In this document: one piece after another, positions 42,214 through 51,795 of the stretch | How positions within the stretch are numbered: position 1 is the first letter of the stretch | Layout of the letters: the number at the start of each line of letters is the position of its first letter | Source: Parabacteroides goldsteinii DSM 19448 = WAL 12034 | GTDB lineage: Bacteria > Bacteroidota > Bacteroidia > Bacteroidales > Tannerellaceae | Direction: 5' to 3' | Assembly (NCBI RefSeq): GCF_000969835.1 | Contig: NZ_KQ033914.1 | Location: 257,909 to 321,908, forward strand | DNA length: 64,000 nucleotides | Made by a program: the position numbers and the translations under genes | Notes under the pieces: model-generated | The model's input: only the letters and a program-made list of their open reading frames with translations | The model's database searches: none | What the model was told of the DNA's origin: nothing

Positions 42214-43806
42214 TTAATCCTTTCCGCTTTGATCCGGATGGAGCGATTTATAGTAATTAATACGTTCTCCCCAGGGACGGTATTCAAAAGGAAAGACATG
42301 TTTTTCTTCGGCCCATCGGTTCCATTTACTCTCTAATGCCTTTACTTTTTCCGGGTATAAGGCTGCCTGATCGTTTTCTTCAAACGGATCGTTCATCAGG
42401 TCGATCAACTCCCAGGACTGTTTGCCGTTGTTACGAACCAGTTTCCAGCCATCCGAAATGATTGCACATGAGGTCTGATGTTCGAAAAACAGGTCGCGTG
42501 GTTCCAACGTCTTGTTTTGGACGGCGGGTATCAGGCTTCTGCCTTCGGTGGTACTCAACTTTTTATCATTGAATTGTCCGGGATATTCAACCGAAGCCAT
42601 ATCCAGGCAGGTCGGCATTATATCTATAATATGACTGAATTCGCGATTGAACTTCCCTTTGAGAACATTCTTTTGCGGATCGCCGTACATAACGATAAAA
42701 GGCGTACTGGTTCCTCCCTGGAAACACCATTGTTTGTAACTTCTGTAAGGCGTATTGTTCAGGTCGGCCAGTAATTGGGCAATAAAACCCCCTTCATTGG
42801 TTGAACCGTTATCACTCAGGAAGAGGAAGACGGTGTTTTCATAGAGTCCTTTTTCTTTGGTAGCAGCAATAACTTCCCCGATACCGTCGTCCATTATTTC
42901 AATCATGGCGGCATAGGTAGCCATTTCGGTTATCCATGCTTCCTGTTGTTCGGGAGTGAGACTTGTCCAGGCCGGGCGTCCTCCTTCAAATTCTTTCTGA
43001 TGGATGGGGAGGGTATCTCCGGTATTCATCAATCCCATCTTTTTCTGGCGGTCGAAACGTTGTTGGCGCAGGACGTCATATCCTACTTTATACCGTTGCC
43101 GGCATGCTTCCACCCGTTCTTTGGGTGCCTGCAACGGCCTGTGAGGGGCATAATGCGCCAGATACATGAACATCGGGACATCGGCCGGATGGCTATGGAT
43201 GAAACTGACGGCCGAATCCGTAATGGCCGTTGTATAATAAAAGTCGTCGGGGAATGTCGTGATACGGTCTGTATTCGAATAGACGGGAGTCGGGGTGTAA
43301 TAGCTTCCGCCGCCGCTCAGGCAACCGTAATATTTATCGAACCCTCGTTGTGTGGGATAACTACCGTTCGGTTTATCGAATGCGCCCTGTACTGTCAGAT
43401 GCCATTTCCCACTCATATAGGTCGCATATCCGTTTGCTTTGAGGACTTCGGCGATAGTCGGGTAATCGGCAGATATCTGTCCGCGGTATCCGGGCCGGTG
43501 CTCGTCGACAGCCGTCATCCATCCCATTCCCGCTTCATGCTGGTAACGTCCGGTCAGGAGGGCGGCACGGCTGGGGCAACTGCGTCCGGTGTTTTTGAAC
43601 TGGCTGAAACGCACTCCGTTCTCTGCCAAAAAATCAATGTTCGGAGTCTTAACTTCTCCTCCGTAACATCCCAAATCTGAAAATCCCATATCGTCGCATA
43701 GGATCAGAATAATGTTGGGATGCGATTGTTCACCGGCATTACCGGCTGCCGCGAATTGTGCCATAGAGGCAAGAACCACGGTACTTAATAGAGTTTTATT
43801 TGTCAT
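42214..43806 (-). CDS. Secreted arylsulfatase (S1 family, serine type)
   Basis: 530 residues with a signal peptide (MTNKTLLSTVVLASMAQFAA). Metal ligands appear in NIILILCDDMGFSDLG. The active-site motif is S76-C-P-S-R-AALLTGR: the residue in the formylglycine position is serine, and the cysteine sits one place later. A later FLSDNGSTNEGG and GKWHL complete the sulfatase signature. The enzyme would remove sulfate esters from host or algal glycans in the periplasm. It needs an anaerobic sulfatase-maturing enzyme, not seen in the window. It diverges from susC/susD, fitting a sulfated-glycan utilisation locus. Confidence 0.87.
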   Translation of the reverse strand: MTNKTLLSTVVLASMAQFAAAGNAGEQSHPNIILILCDDMGFSDLGCYGGEVKTPNIDFLAENGVRFSQFKNTGRSCPSRAALLTGRYQHEAGMGWMTAVDEHRPGYRGQISADYPTIAEVLKANGYATYMSGKWHLTVQGAFDKPNGSYPTQRGFDKYYGCLSGGGSYYTPTPVYSNTDRITTFPDDFYYTTAITDSAVSFIHSHPADVPMFMYLAHYAPHRPLQAPKERVEACRQRYKVGYDVLRQQRFDRQKKMGLMNTGDTLPIHQKEFEGGRPAWTSLTPEQQEAWITEMATYAAMIEIMDDGIGEVIAATKEKGLYENTVFLFLSDNGSTNEGGFIAQLLADLNNTPYRSYKQWCFQGGTSTPFIVMYGDPQKNVLKGKFNREFSHIIDIMPTCLDMASVEYPGQFNDKKLSTTEGRSLIPAVQNKTLEPRDLFFEHQTSCAIISDGWKLVRNNGKQSWELIDLMNDPFEENDQAALYPEKVKALESKWNRWAEEKHVFPFEYRPWGERINYYKSLHPDQSGKD

Positions 43807-44040
43807 GTTATCTAAGGTTATAATAGATATGGCGATAAAGTTACAGATAAGTTTTTATATAATTCTATCCGGCTTTGTAAAAGGTATTCTTATAATGGAC
43901 TTACTATATATGGTGATTGTCGCCGGATTTGTTATAATTGGTTATTTATATAAAAGATTATTAGCATGGTGGATGGCGGTATCTGTATTGATCATTTGCT
44001 TTGCCTTTTTTAAAATAAGATATGTGGCGTTTTTGTATTG

Positions 44041-44055
44041 AGTTCTTACAGAACT
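44041..44055. promoter_or_regulatory. Palindromic operator-like site, copy 1 (AGTTCT-N3-AGAACT)
   Basis: AGTTCTTACAGAACT is a perfect inverted repeat. A second copy with complementary centre is 219 bp downstream (44260-44274), next to the susC promoter. Confidence 0.55.
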
Positions 44056-44233
44056 ACGGCTTTTCTTATTTCACAAATAGCATGGTTTCAGCATATTAAC
44101 TCTAAAGAGACAATCATCTACCTTTATAATGGATTAACTTTAGTTTAAACGTTATTATTATTAAACGATCTCCAACGACTTGACTATTACTGAATAATCT
44201 GCACAATTTAATGTTTTATTATAAAATTAATAT

Positions 44234-44241
44234 TACATTTG
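44234..44241 (+). promoter_or_regulatory. -7 box of the susC/susD operon
   Basis: TACATTTG matches TAnnTTTG. The -33 region is poor, which fits a promoter that needs an activator. The leader before the susC ATG would be about 165 nt. Confidence 0.55.
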
Positions 44242-44259
44242 CAGGGTCGGTATTAAATT

Positions 44260-44274
44260 AGTTCTGTAAGAACT
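44260..44274. promoter_or_regulatory. Palindromic operator-like site, copy 2 (AGTTCT-N3-AGAACT)
   Basis: AGTTCTGTAAGAACT lies about 13-27 bp downstream of the expected transcription start. Both copies are followed by a similar GG-rich/TTT stretch, so they share orientation as well as the palindrome. Confidence 0.55.
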
Positions 44275-44414
44275 GTGGTTTCATAGGGATAAGATTTTTA
44301 CAGAAAGAGTAAATGTTAATACCATGAATAAGGTGAATCTATAAGTAAAGTGAGTTAATCTCCTTAAATCTTATTTATAAAGTTACTAGTATTATTAAAC
44401 AAAAAGCAATTGTT

Positions 44415-47400
44415 ATGTTGAAAATCGTAAGACCAGTCAGCCTTTTGTTGTTGTCAGCCACATTGTGCTCCGGAGGGACAGCACATGCTTCCGACAGTAC
44501 GGCAACATCCAAAGTTGACATTTCTCAGCAACAAAAGAGTTTAAAAGGAACAGTTAACGACGATTTCGGCCCTGTTGCCGGTGCCTCTATTGTCGTAAAA
44601 GGAACAACGAACGGTACTGTCACCGACATGGATGGTAACTTCGTACTGGATGTAAAAGCCGGGGATGTGATCCAGATCTCTTTCATCGGCTATCTGACAC
44701 AAGAAATTAAGTACACAGGACAATCGACTCTTAAAATTACTCTGGCTGAAGATACGCAAAAGCTGGACGAAGTCGTGGTGGTAGGATACGGTACCCAGCA
44801 GAAAGCCAACCTGTCCGGAGCCGTAGCTTCTGTGGCAAGTGAAGAACTGACAAGCCGACCGATCTCGAATGTATCCTCCGGTTTGCAGGGATTGATGCCG
44901 GGTGTGACGATCACAGCCGGTGAAGGCCGTCCTGGTGAAGATGGAAGTAATATCCGTATCCGTGGTGTCGGAACGTTGAATAACGCATCTCCCTACATCC
45001 TGATCGACGGGATCGAGAGCGGTTCGATGGACAGTATCGACCCGAACGACATCGAAAGTATCTCTGTCCTGAAGGATGCCTCCTCTGCCGCCATCTACGG
45101 TTCGAAAGCCTCCAACGGAGTTATTCTGATAACGACCAAACGCGGTAAGACCGGTGCTCCGCGTATTACTTACAACGGATATATCGGAGTATCAAGCCCG
45201 ACTGCTGTAATAGACCGCGTCAGTTCGGCCGAATATGCGATGCTGTATAACCGGATCGACGATGATAACGGACAGCCTCACCGCTACAGTGATGAAGACA
45301 TCCGCCTGTTTCAGGATGGCTCCGACCCATACGGACATCCGAACACAGACTGGAATGATGCCGCTTACCAAACCGGTGTATTGCATAAACACAATGTAAA
45401 TATCAGCGGAGGTACCGAGAATACGAAATATATGGCTTCTGTCGGTTATCTGGGACAAACCGGTATTCTTCCTAACTCGGAACGTAAACAATTCAACGGC
45501 CGTACGAACCTGGATATGAATATCACGAAGAAACTGACAGTTCGCTTGAATATGTCATATATAAAGAACGACTATAAAGACCCCAACTCCAATTATGGCG
45601 GCGGTTGGTCGGACCAGATTATCCGCCAGCTGAATATTCTGAGCCCGATGATTCCGGTTTATAATGAGGATGGAACATATGGTGCAACAAATGACGGTAA
45701 CCCTATCGCCTGGCTGGACTCCGGACAGACTGTGGACAAATACAATCAGAACTTTACCGGTTCTCTTGCAGTCGACTACCAGATCATAGACGGACTGAAG
45801 GCAACAGTGTCCGGTTCGTATGTAAATGACGACCAGCACTTCAAGGCATTTGTTATGAAATTGGATACCGACCCGGCACAGGCCAGTCGTCCGAACAGCC
45901 TGGAAGAACGTTTCACCAACTGGTCACGTTACAATTTCGATGCTTTGCTGAACTATGACAAGACATTCGGTAATCACGGTTTGAAAGTGATGTTGGGATA
46001 TCATGCCGAGAAATATGATGTGCGTTACAACAAGGAATACCGCGAAAACTTCCCGAATAACGAACTGGATGATATGAATGCCGGTGCTACGGCTACCCAA
46101 ACCAACGAAGGTTTTACCCGCAAACTGAATATGCTTTCTTATTTCGGCCGTGTAAACTACGACTATGCCGGCAAATACCTGCTGGAAGCAAACTTCCGTT
46201 CGGATGCTTCTTCCCGTTTCGCCCCCGGACACCGTTGGGGATATTTCCCTTCCTTCTCCGCAGCATGGCGTATCAGCGAAGAGAGCTTCATGGAAAATAC
46301 AAGAGGCTGGTTGAATAGCCTGAAACTTCGCGGATCATGGGGTATGCTTGGTAACCAGGATGCTTTGAGCGACGGGACACCGACAGGCGGTGACTTTTAT
46401 CCCTGGTTGAATACGTATAACCTGGGTGCCAACTATCCTTTCGGAAGTGCGTTGACGACCGGTTATTATCAGAGTAATTATAAAATAGCAGACCTTTCGT
46501 GGGAAAAGTCAACGACATGGGGTATCGGGATAGATGCAATGATCAATAATAAGATCAGCTTTACTTTCGATTACTACGATCGCAAGACAACCGATATCAT
46601 CATGGAAGTTCCGGTACCGACGGAATTTGCGTTGGGTGCTTATAAAGATAATGTAGGTGCCATGCGTAATCGAGGTGTCGAAATGCAGTTGGGCTACAGT
46701 AACCAATGGGGTGACTGGAAGTTCGGCGTAGTTGGCAACTTTGCCTATAACAAGAATAAGATAGAAAACCTGGGAGGTGTTAACCGTATGTCTGACGGCG
46801 ACTTCATGCGTCAGGTCGGTTCTCCTATCAATTCCTGGTTCGTGTACAGAACAGACGGTTTCTTCCAGTCGGACGAAGAGGCACAAGCCTGGATGGATAA
46901 ATATGCCGGTCAGGACGGATATCCGTTCGGCCTGAAATTTAAAGGGGGCGACCTGAAGTATGTCGATACCAACAATGACGGTAAGATCACTGCCGAAGAC
47001 CGTGAACTCTATAAGACAAAAGATCCGGTGATGACATTCGGTCTGAACCTGAACGGCGCTTATAAGAACTTCGACCTGACGCTGAACTTTACCGGTGCGG
47101 CAAACGTCGGTTTCGCTTATACCAAAGAAGCCTTCGGTGAATTTTCCGGCAGCGCCGGCCACCCTTCAACAGCCTGGCTGGACTCATGGACACCCGAAAA
47201 TAAAGGAGCAAGTATGCCCCGTGTAGCAGAAGCCCGTAAGTCACCGAGTGAAGCATCCGTTGTCATGTCTGACTTCTGGATCATGAATACGAGCTATCTG
47301 CGTCTGAAGACTGCACAGTTAGGCTACACCTTCCCGAAAAGCCTGATAGAAAAAGCCGGTATTCAAAGCCTGAGGATTTATTATTCGGCTGAGAACCTGC

Positions 47401-47510
47401 TGACATTCGATTCTATGCCGTTGAATGTAGACCCGGAGACAGTCAGCACCCGTTTGTCAAGCTATCCTTTGTCTACTACCCATTCATTCGGAGTAAATGT
47501 TACGTTCTAA
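44415..47510 (+). CDS. SusC/RagA family TonB-dependent outer-membrane transporter
   Basis: 1031 residues. A signal peptide is followed by a carboxypeptidase-D-like domain (LKGTVNDDFGPVAGASIVVKG through IGYLTQEIKY), the TonB-dependent plug starting at LDEVVVVGYGTQQKANLSGAVASV (with the NIRIRGVGTLNNASPYILID and SIDPNDIESISVLKDASSAAIYGSKA motifs), and a large beta barrel ending in VNVTF with a terminal phenylalanine. SusC-type pores import oligosaccharides bound by the partner SusD lipoprotein. No N-terminal STN domain is present, so regulation is probably not by an anti-sigma partner. SusD follows after 34 bp. Confidence 0.94.
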   Translation: MLKIVRPVSLLLLSATLCSGGTAHASDSTATSKVDISQQQKSLKGTVNDDFGPVAGASIVVKGTTNGTVTDMDGNFVLDVKAGDVIQISFIGYLTQEIKYTGQSTLKITLAEDTQKLDEVVVVGYGTQQKANLSGAVASVASEELTSRPISNVSSGLQGLMPGVTITAGEGRPGEDGSNIRIRGVGTLNNASPYILIDGIESGSMDSIDPNDIESISVLKDASSAAIYGSKASNGVILITTKRGKTGAPRITYNGYIGVSSPTAVIDRVSSAEYAMLYNRIDDDNGQPHRYSDEDIRLFQDGSDPYGHPNTDWNDAAYQTGVLHKHNVNISGGTENTKYMASVGYLGQTGILPNSERKQFNGRTNLDMNITKKLTVRLNMSYIKNDYKDPNSNYGGGWSDQIIRQLNILSPMIPVYNEDGTYGATNDGNPIAWLDSGQTVDKYNQNFTGSLAVDYQIIDGLKATVSGSYVNDDQHFKAFVMKLDTDPAQASRPNSLEERFTNWSRYNFDALLNYDKTFGNHGLKVMLGYHAEKYDVRYNKEYRENFPNNELDDMNAGATATQTNEGFTRKLNMLSYFGRVNYDYAGKYLLEANFRSDASSRFAPGHRWGYFPSFSAAWRISEESFMENTRGWLNSLKLRGSWGMLGNQDALSDGTPTGGDFYPWLNTYNLGANYPFGSALTTGYYQSNYKIADLSWEKSTTWGIGIDAMINNKISFTFDYYDRKTTDIIMEVPVPTEFALGAYKDNVGAMRNRGVEMQLGYSNQWGDWKFGVVGNFAYNKNKIENLGGVNRMSDGDFMRQVGSPINSWFVYRTDGFFQSDEEAQAWMDKYAGQDGYPFGLKFKGGDLKYVDTNNDGKITAEDRELYKTKDPVMTFGLNLNGAYKNFDLTLNFTGAANVGFAYTKEAFGEFSGSAGHPSTAWLDSWTPENKGASMPRVAEARKSPSEASVVMSDFWIMNTSYLRLKTAQLGYTFPKSLIEKAGIQSLRIYYSAENLLTFDSMPLNVDPETVSTRLSSYPLSTTHSFGVNVTF

Positions 47511-47544
47511 ACTATTAATGACTATCTAATATAAGTTGAATTTT

Positions 47545-49152
47545 ATGAAACGATTATCAATATATTTAATGGCCGGAGCAGCGTTTTTATCTACATCCTG
47601 CTCGGACTTTCTGGATACGGCTCCACATGATGCATTGTCTCCTTCCACCACCTGGAAGACCGAAACGGATGCTGAAAGTTTCGTGGTGGGATGTTATAAC
47701 GGTCTGTGGGATCCGACCGCCATTCTCTATCTCGATTGTGGTTCAGATATTGCTTACAACAACTTTCCGTGGGAAGGTTGGCGCCCCTGGGGTGACGGTT
47801 CTTTGTCAAGCTCCAACCCCGGCAGTTCATTTTATAGCTTCACGACTATTCGCCGTTGCAACACCGTGCTGGAGAATATCGACAATGTAACATTCAAGTC
47901 GGAAGCAACGAAGAATGACCTGGTTGCACAGGCGAAAGCGATTCGTGCTTATAAATACTTCCAGATGAACTGGTGGTATGGCGGTGTGCCTATCATCGGC
48001 TCTTATCAGTCAGCCGAAGAAGCCCAGGTGCCCCGTAATACCGAAGAAGAAGTTCGTCAGCAGATAGCCAAAGACCTGGAAGATGCTTTGACGGGTATTA
48101 ATACGACACCGGCTGCCCGCGGACGCATCGGCAAAGGCGGTGTACTGGCAATAAAAATGCGTGAAGCATTGTATTATGGAGAATGGCAGAAGGCTAAAGA
48201 GGCTGCCCAGGCCATCATCGACCTGAAGCAGTATGAACTGGAACCCGATTATTCCAATTTGTTCAAGCTCACTGGCACAGATTCGAAAGAGGTGATCATT
48301 GCCGACCAGCGTATCCCTAATACATTCGGTTTGGGAGTGATCGGCCAGATGTATAATAATGTAGACGGCGGTTGGTCCTCTATCGTCCCCACCCAGAACC
48401 TGGTGGATATGTATGAAATGACAGACGGTAAAACGAAGGAAGAGTCAGCTCTGTATGATGCGGCTCATCCGTTTGCCAACCGCGATCCCCGTATGGCGAT
48501 GAGTATTCTTTATCCGGGACAGGACTGGAGAGGTTCGGTGCTGAACACGCTGGATAAAACACTGGCGGATAAGTCGGATAATAAGAACTATCCCACCTAC
48601 ACCGACAATGCTTCGAAATCCAGTCTGACTTGGGCGAAATATCTGGACCCCATCGACCAGTATCCCAATATGTGGAGTACCGGAACTTGTGTGATCGTGT
48701 TCCGGTATGCCGAAGTTTTGTTGTCGTATGCCGAAGCGGAGAATGAATTGAACGGCCCTTCCGCCCAGGTATATGATTATCTGGATCAGATCCGTACCCG
48801 TGCCGGCATGCCTGTTGTGGACAGAGCCAGATACAGCACGAAAGAAACATTGCGTGAGCTGATTCGTCGTGAGCGCTGCATTGAATTGGCGGGTGAAGGC
48901 TTGCGTCGTGCAGATATTCTGCGTTGGAAAGATGCCGCAGGAAAGATGTTGGCCGAAACATTATTGAACGGCCCGTTAAACCGTATCGTCGGTACAATCG
49001 ATTACAACGAGACAGATCCTTATAAACGTGCCGTCGTAACAGGCAAGGACCTGATTGAAAACCGTGAGTTTGCTGCCAAGAACCGTTATCTGCCGATCCC
49101 GCAGGACAGCATGGATAAGAATCCGAACCTGAAACAGAATTCCGGTTACTAA
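47545..49152 (+). CDS. SusD/RagB family nutrient-binding lipoprotein
   Basis: 535 residues from the ATG at 47545 (a TTG three codons upstream is less likely). The lipoprotein signal is MKRLSIYLMAGAAFLSTSC. The N-terminus after cysteine (SDFLDTAPHDALSPSTTWKT), the RAYKYFQMNWWYGGVPII segment, and the C-terminal RRERCIELAGEGLRRADILRWKDA with the ending YLPIPQDSMDKNPNLKQNSGY are classic SusD/RagB features. It caps the SusC barrel on the cell surface and binds glycan. The glycan target is unknown. Confidence 0.95.
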   Translation: MKRLSIYLMAGAAFLSTSCSDFLDTAPHDALSPSTTWKTETDAESFVVGCYNGLWDPTAILYLDCGSDIAYNNFPWEGWRPWGDGSLSSSNPGSSFYSFTTIRRCNTVLENIDNVTFKSEATKNDLVAQAKAIRAYKYFQMNWWYGGVPIIGSYQSAEEAQVPRNTEEEVRQQIAKDLEDALTGINTTPAARGRIGKGGVLAIKMREALYYGEWQKAKEAAQAIIDLKQYELEPDYSNLFKLTGTDSKEVIIADQRIPNTFGLGVIGQMYNNVDGGWSSIVPTQNLVDMYEMTDGKTKEESALYDAAHPFANRDPRMAMSILYPGQDWRGSVLNTLDKTLADKSDNKNYPTYTDNASKSSLTWAKYLDPIDQYPNMWSTGTCVIVFRYAEVLLSYAEAENELNGPSAQVYDYLDQIRTRAGMPVVDRARYSTKETLRELIRRERCIELAGEGLRRADILRWKDAAGKMLAETLLNGPLNRIVGTIDYNETDPYKRAVVTGKDLIENREFAAKNRYLPIPQDSMDKNPNLKQNSGY

Positions 49153-49203
49153 CGTATTATTATGTTGAAACTGCCGGAACGAATTTCCTGGTAATCCAGT
49201 TGA

Positions 49204-49262
49204 TTAAAGTTAAGGGTTAATGTGGAAGGCTGTCGGATATGAATCCCGCAGCCTTCGTTTTT
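49204..49262 (+). terminator. Terminator within the 58-bp repeated element, copy 2
   Basis: GAAGGCTG...CAGCCTTC followed by GTTTTT ends the susC-susD operon. The sequence is nearly identical to 38860-38917, differing at only a few positions. Confidence 0.78.
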
Positions 49263-49355
49263 GACTCCCCCGGCAAATGCTTCGGCACAAGCAAGTCCAA
49301 TCAGTTGTGAAGACAAATGAAGATAACAGACAAAAGGGAAAACGATATAAGATAA

Positions 49356-50210
49356 TTATTGAAATTGTTTTCTGTACCTGCTGGGAGAGACTCCTATATT
49401 ATTTGTGAAAACCCGGACAAAGTGAGGTAAATCATTGAATCCTACCGTGAAACATATTTCGGATACTTGCTTCTGTGAATGTTTCAAAAGTTTGCAGGCT
49501 GTATTTAAACGGTATTGAGTTACATACTGCGAAAAAGTTATTCCTTTACAACGCTTAAAGTAAGAACAGAAAGCAGAGCGGTTCATACCTACTTCGGCGG
49601 CAATATCATCCAACGAAATAGTGTGGACGTAGTGAGCCATCACATAGCTACATATTTGCTGCATACGACGTACATCCCGTTCGATGCGCATCGGTCTGCC
49701 TACAAACGTATGGTCGGACGATTTGAAAATGACTGGCAGCAGACGGAACATTTCGCACAAGCGTCCCAACTCGTCCAGGTTGTTCATCCGTGATAATATC
49801 CGGCGGATGGTTCGTGAACTTTCGGAACCGAACTTCAGTGCATCGACTGGAAATGTAATGTTTTTCAGATGGTTGCGCAGTTCGGGAAATACCTGCATGC
49901 ACCGTTCTACCAGTGAATGACTGAAAGCTACCATCAGATAACGGACATGGCCTTCTTCGTCCGCTGAATCCGGCGTATACTTCCAGCGGTGGAGCATGGA
50001 CGGAGGTATCAATGCCACATCGCCAGCTTCAAAGGGTTGTAAAGTGTCGCCTGCCATCCGGTTACCATACCCGTGGACAACATAATACAATTCCCATGCA
50101 TCATGTTGATGCAATTTGGCCTCGAGACCCGTTTCTACCCGTTGGTCTATAAAGAAAAACGAATGATTTTCCACCTCGGGCAATTCGTAAGGAATAGCAG
50201 TCTCTTCCAT
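49356..50210 (-). CDS. AraC family transcriptional regulator
   Basis: 284 residues from the ATG at 50210 (MEETAIPYELPEVENHSFFF); the upstream extension crosses the promoter and is rejected. The N-terminal cupin sensor domain contains LHQHDAWELYYVVHGYG and LIPPSMLHRW. The C-terminal double helix-turn-helix contains SLDDIAAEVGMNRSAFCSYF and VSEICFTVGFNDLPHFVRVF. The regulator lies beside susC/susD and is a candidate to control it, since no HTCS or sigma/anti-sigma pair is present. It diverges from the nitroreductase gene. Confidence 0.87.
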   Translation of the reverse strand: MEETAIPYELPEVENHSFFFIDQRVETGLEAKLHQHDAWELYYVVHGYGNRMAGDTLQPFEAGDVALIPPSMLHRWKYTPDSADEEGHVRYLMVAFSHSLVERCMQVFPELRNHLKNITFPVDALKFGSESSRTIRRILSRMNNLDELGRLCEMFRLLPVIFKSSDHTFVGRPMRIERDVRRMQQICSYVMAHYVHTISLDDIAAEVGMNRSAFCSYFKRCKGITFSQYVTQYRLNTACKLLKHSQKQVSEICFTVGFNDLPHFVRVFTNNIGVSPSRYRKQFQ

Positions 50211-50237
50211 AAAGGTATGCTTAAAATGATCCGAATG

Positions 50238-50301
50238 CAAATATACGACAAGTATACGAAACAATATCACAAATATGTAACAAGAAAGCCGGATAACTTT
50301 G
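50238..50301. promoter_or_regulatory. Divergent -7 boxes for the AraC and nitroreductase genes
   Basis: Plus-strand CAAATATA (50238-50245) reads TATATTTG for the AraC gene. TAACTTTG (50294-50301) serves the nitroreductase gene, 40 bp before its ATG. Confidence 0.55.
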
Positions 50302-50341
50302 CTGCCGGAAACGATAAGTATAACCAATAAAATGTATTGTT

Positions 50342-50971
50342 ATGGATTTCTATCAAGTATTAGAGAAAAGAAGAACTATCCGGGATTTTTCTGATAAAGA
50401 AGTTACGGACGAAGTATTGAAGAAGGTATTGTCGGCTGCATTTAAAGCTCCTACCAATGACCATTTGCGTCAGTTTGAATTTGTTGTGGTGAGAGGACAA
50501 GAGAATATTGCCCGACTCGTATCGCCTGTGGCACAAAACACTAAAAATATTCAGCAGACAGGACTTAACGCTGCTGCCGGTGTGATGGACAAAGATGAGC
50601 ACGCCATGTTTACCGATGCGTTGCCCAAGCAGCAACGTATGCTTATGCAGAGCAATTGCCTTGTTCTGCCGTTTTTCCGGCAAAAGGATTATCCTCTGTG
50701 TCAACCTGCCGACCAAAGTTCGCTCAACTATTTCGCTTCGGCGTGGGCTGCCGTTGAAAATATCCTGTTGGCAGCAACAGCAGAAGGGTTGGCATGTGCT
50801 TTCCGTATTCCCATCGGCAACGAACCGGAACATGTAAAACAACTGGTTAAAGCCCCCGATGGATATGAGTTTACCTGTTATCTTGCTATCGGTTATCCGG
50901 CCGAAAACGCACATATCTGTAAACAGAAAGAAATTCGGATAGAGGACAGAATTCATGATAATCGTTGGTAA
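50342..50971 (+). CDS. Nitroreductase family protein
   Basis: 209 residues with the FMN-binding nitroreductase fold: EKRRTIRDFSDKEVTDE at the start, FKAPTNDHLRQFEFVV, then SLNYFASAWAAVENILLAATAEGLACAFRI. NAD(P)H-dependent reduction of nitro compounds, flavins or quinones is the general role; the natural substrate is not visible. The position of FKAPTNDH replaces the more common APSxxNxQ. It is monocistronic. Confidence 0.87.
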   Translation: MDFYQVLEKRRTIRDFSDKEVTDEVLKKVLSAAFKAPTNDHLRQFEFVVVRGQENIARLVSPVAQNTKNIQQTGLNAAAGVMDKDEHAMFTDALPKQQRMLMQSNCLVLPFFRQKDYPLCQPADQSSLNYFASAWAAVENILLAATAEGLACAFRIPIGNEPEHVKQLVKAPDGYEFTCYLAIGYPAENAHICKQKEIRIEDRIHDNRW

Positions 50972-51065
50972 TCCGGGAATGAAGCGACATGTCCTGCCGT
51001 TTGTTGCAGATAGCAGACGAAATTGGGGAATAATCCTATATGACATTGAGAGAATGTTATAGGCA

Positions 51066-51746
51066 TCAAAGTATTCCATCCAACTCATTGACAATTTGTC
51101 CGTCAAAAAGATTGATGATGTAGTCGGCGTATGTGGCATCGTGCTGTGAGTGTGTCACCATGACGATAGTCGTTCCTTCGGCATTCAACTGACTGAGCAG
51201 TTTCATTATTTCGAGACTGTTCTTGGAGTCGAGGTTGCCGGTCGGCTCGTCGGCCAAAATCAATTTAGGTTTGCCTACCACGGCGCGGGCGATGGCTACT
51301 CGTTGCTGTTGGCCTCCGGAGAGTTGTTGCGGGTAATGTTTGGCGCGTTGGCTGAGGCGTACTTTGCGCAGGATGTCAAGTACCTGCTGTTTGCGTTCGG
51401 CTTTAGGTACGCCAAGATATTTCAGTTGGAGGTCTATGTTTTCTTCCACCGTCAGCTCGTCGATGAGGTTGAAACTCTGGAAGACGAACCCGATACGTCC
51501 TTTGCGGTAACGGGTTCGGTCTTTCTCTTTCAAGTGTCCCATTTCTTCCCCATCCAACAGGTAGCTGCCTTCGTCCGGGTTGTCCAGCAGACCGAGAATA
51601 TGCAGCAAGGTCGATTTGCCGCATCCGCTTGGACCCATGATGGCGACGAACTCGCCCTTTTTCACTTCCATGCTTACGCCGTTGAGTGCGATGGTTTCTA
51701 TTTCTTCCGTCCGGAAGCTTTTGCTGAGATTCTTTATTTTAATCAT
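51066..51746 (-). CDS. ABC transporter ATP-binding protein (MacB/LolD type)
   Basis: 226 residues. Walker A is GPSGCGKST, the Q-loop is FVFQSFNL, the ABC signature is [14 protein letters not shown], Walker B is [12 protein letters not shown], and the H-loop is VMVTHSQHD. It lies just downstream of the full-length permease gene in the same direction, so the two form one exporter operon. Compared with the ATPase at 25770 it belongs to the same subfamily but serves a one-piece permease. Confidence 0.92.
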   Translation of the reverse strand: MIKIKNLSKSFRTEEIETIALNGVSMEVKKGEFVAIMGPSGCGKSTLLHILGLLDNPDEGSYLLDGEEMGHLKEKDRTRYRKGRIGFVFQSFNLIDELTVEENIDLQLKYLGVPKAERKQQVLDILRKVRLSQRAKHYPQQLSGGQQQRVAIARAVVGKPKLILADEPTGNLDSKNSLEIMKLLSQLNAEGTTIVMVTHSQHDATYADYIINLFDGQIVNELDGIL

Positions 51747-51795
51747 GACTCGTTTCGTTTTTTATAATGATGTTACCTGTTATATACTGTTGCTT

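Larger units (their letters stand above)
43807..44414. other. 608-bp intergenic region between the sulfatase and susC genes
   Basis: This AT-rich region contains two 15-bp palindromes (44041 and 44260), a -7 box (44234) and a long susC leader of ~165 nt. A possible small membrane-protein frame (43830-44041, ~70 residues) is present but has no similarity that I recognise, no clear start signal, and is not called. No promoter for the sulfatase could be fixed. Confidence 0.6.

Noticed and set aside
43830..44041. Possible ~70-residue membrane protein
   Set aside because: Hydrophobic composition follows from AT-rich intergenic DNA; no promoter, ribosome site or similarity supports it.
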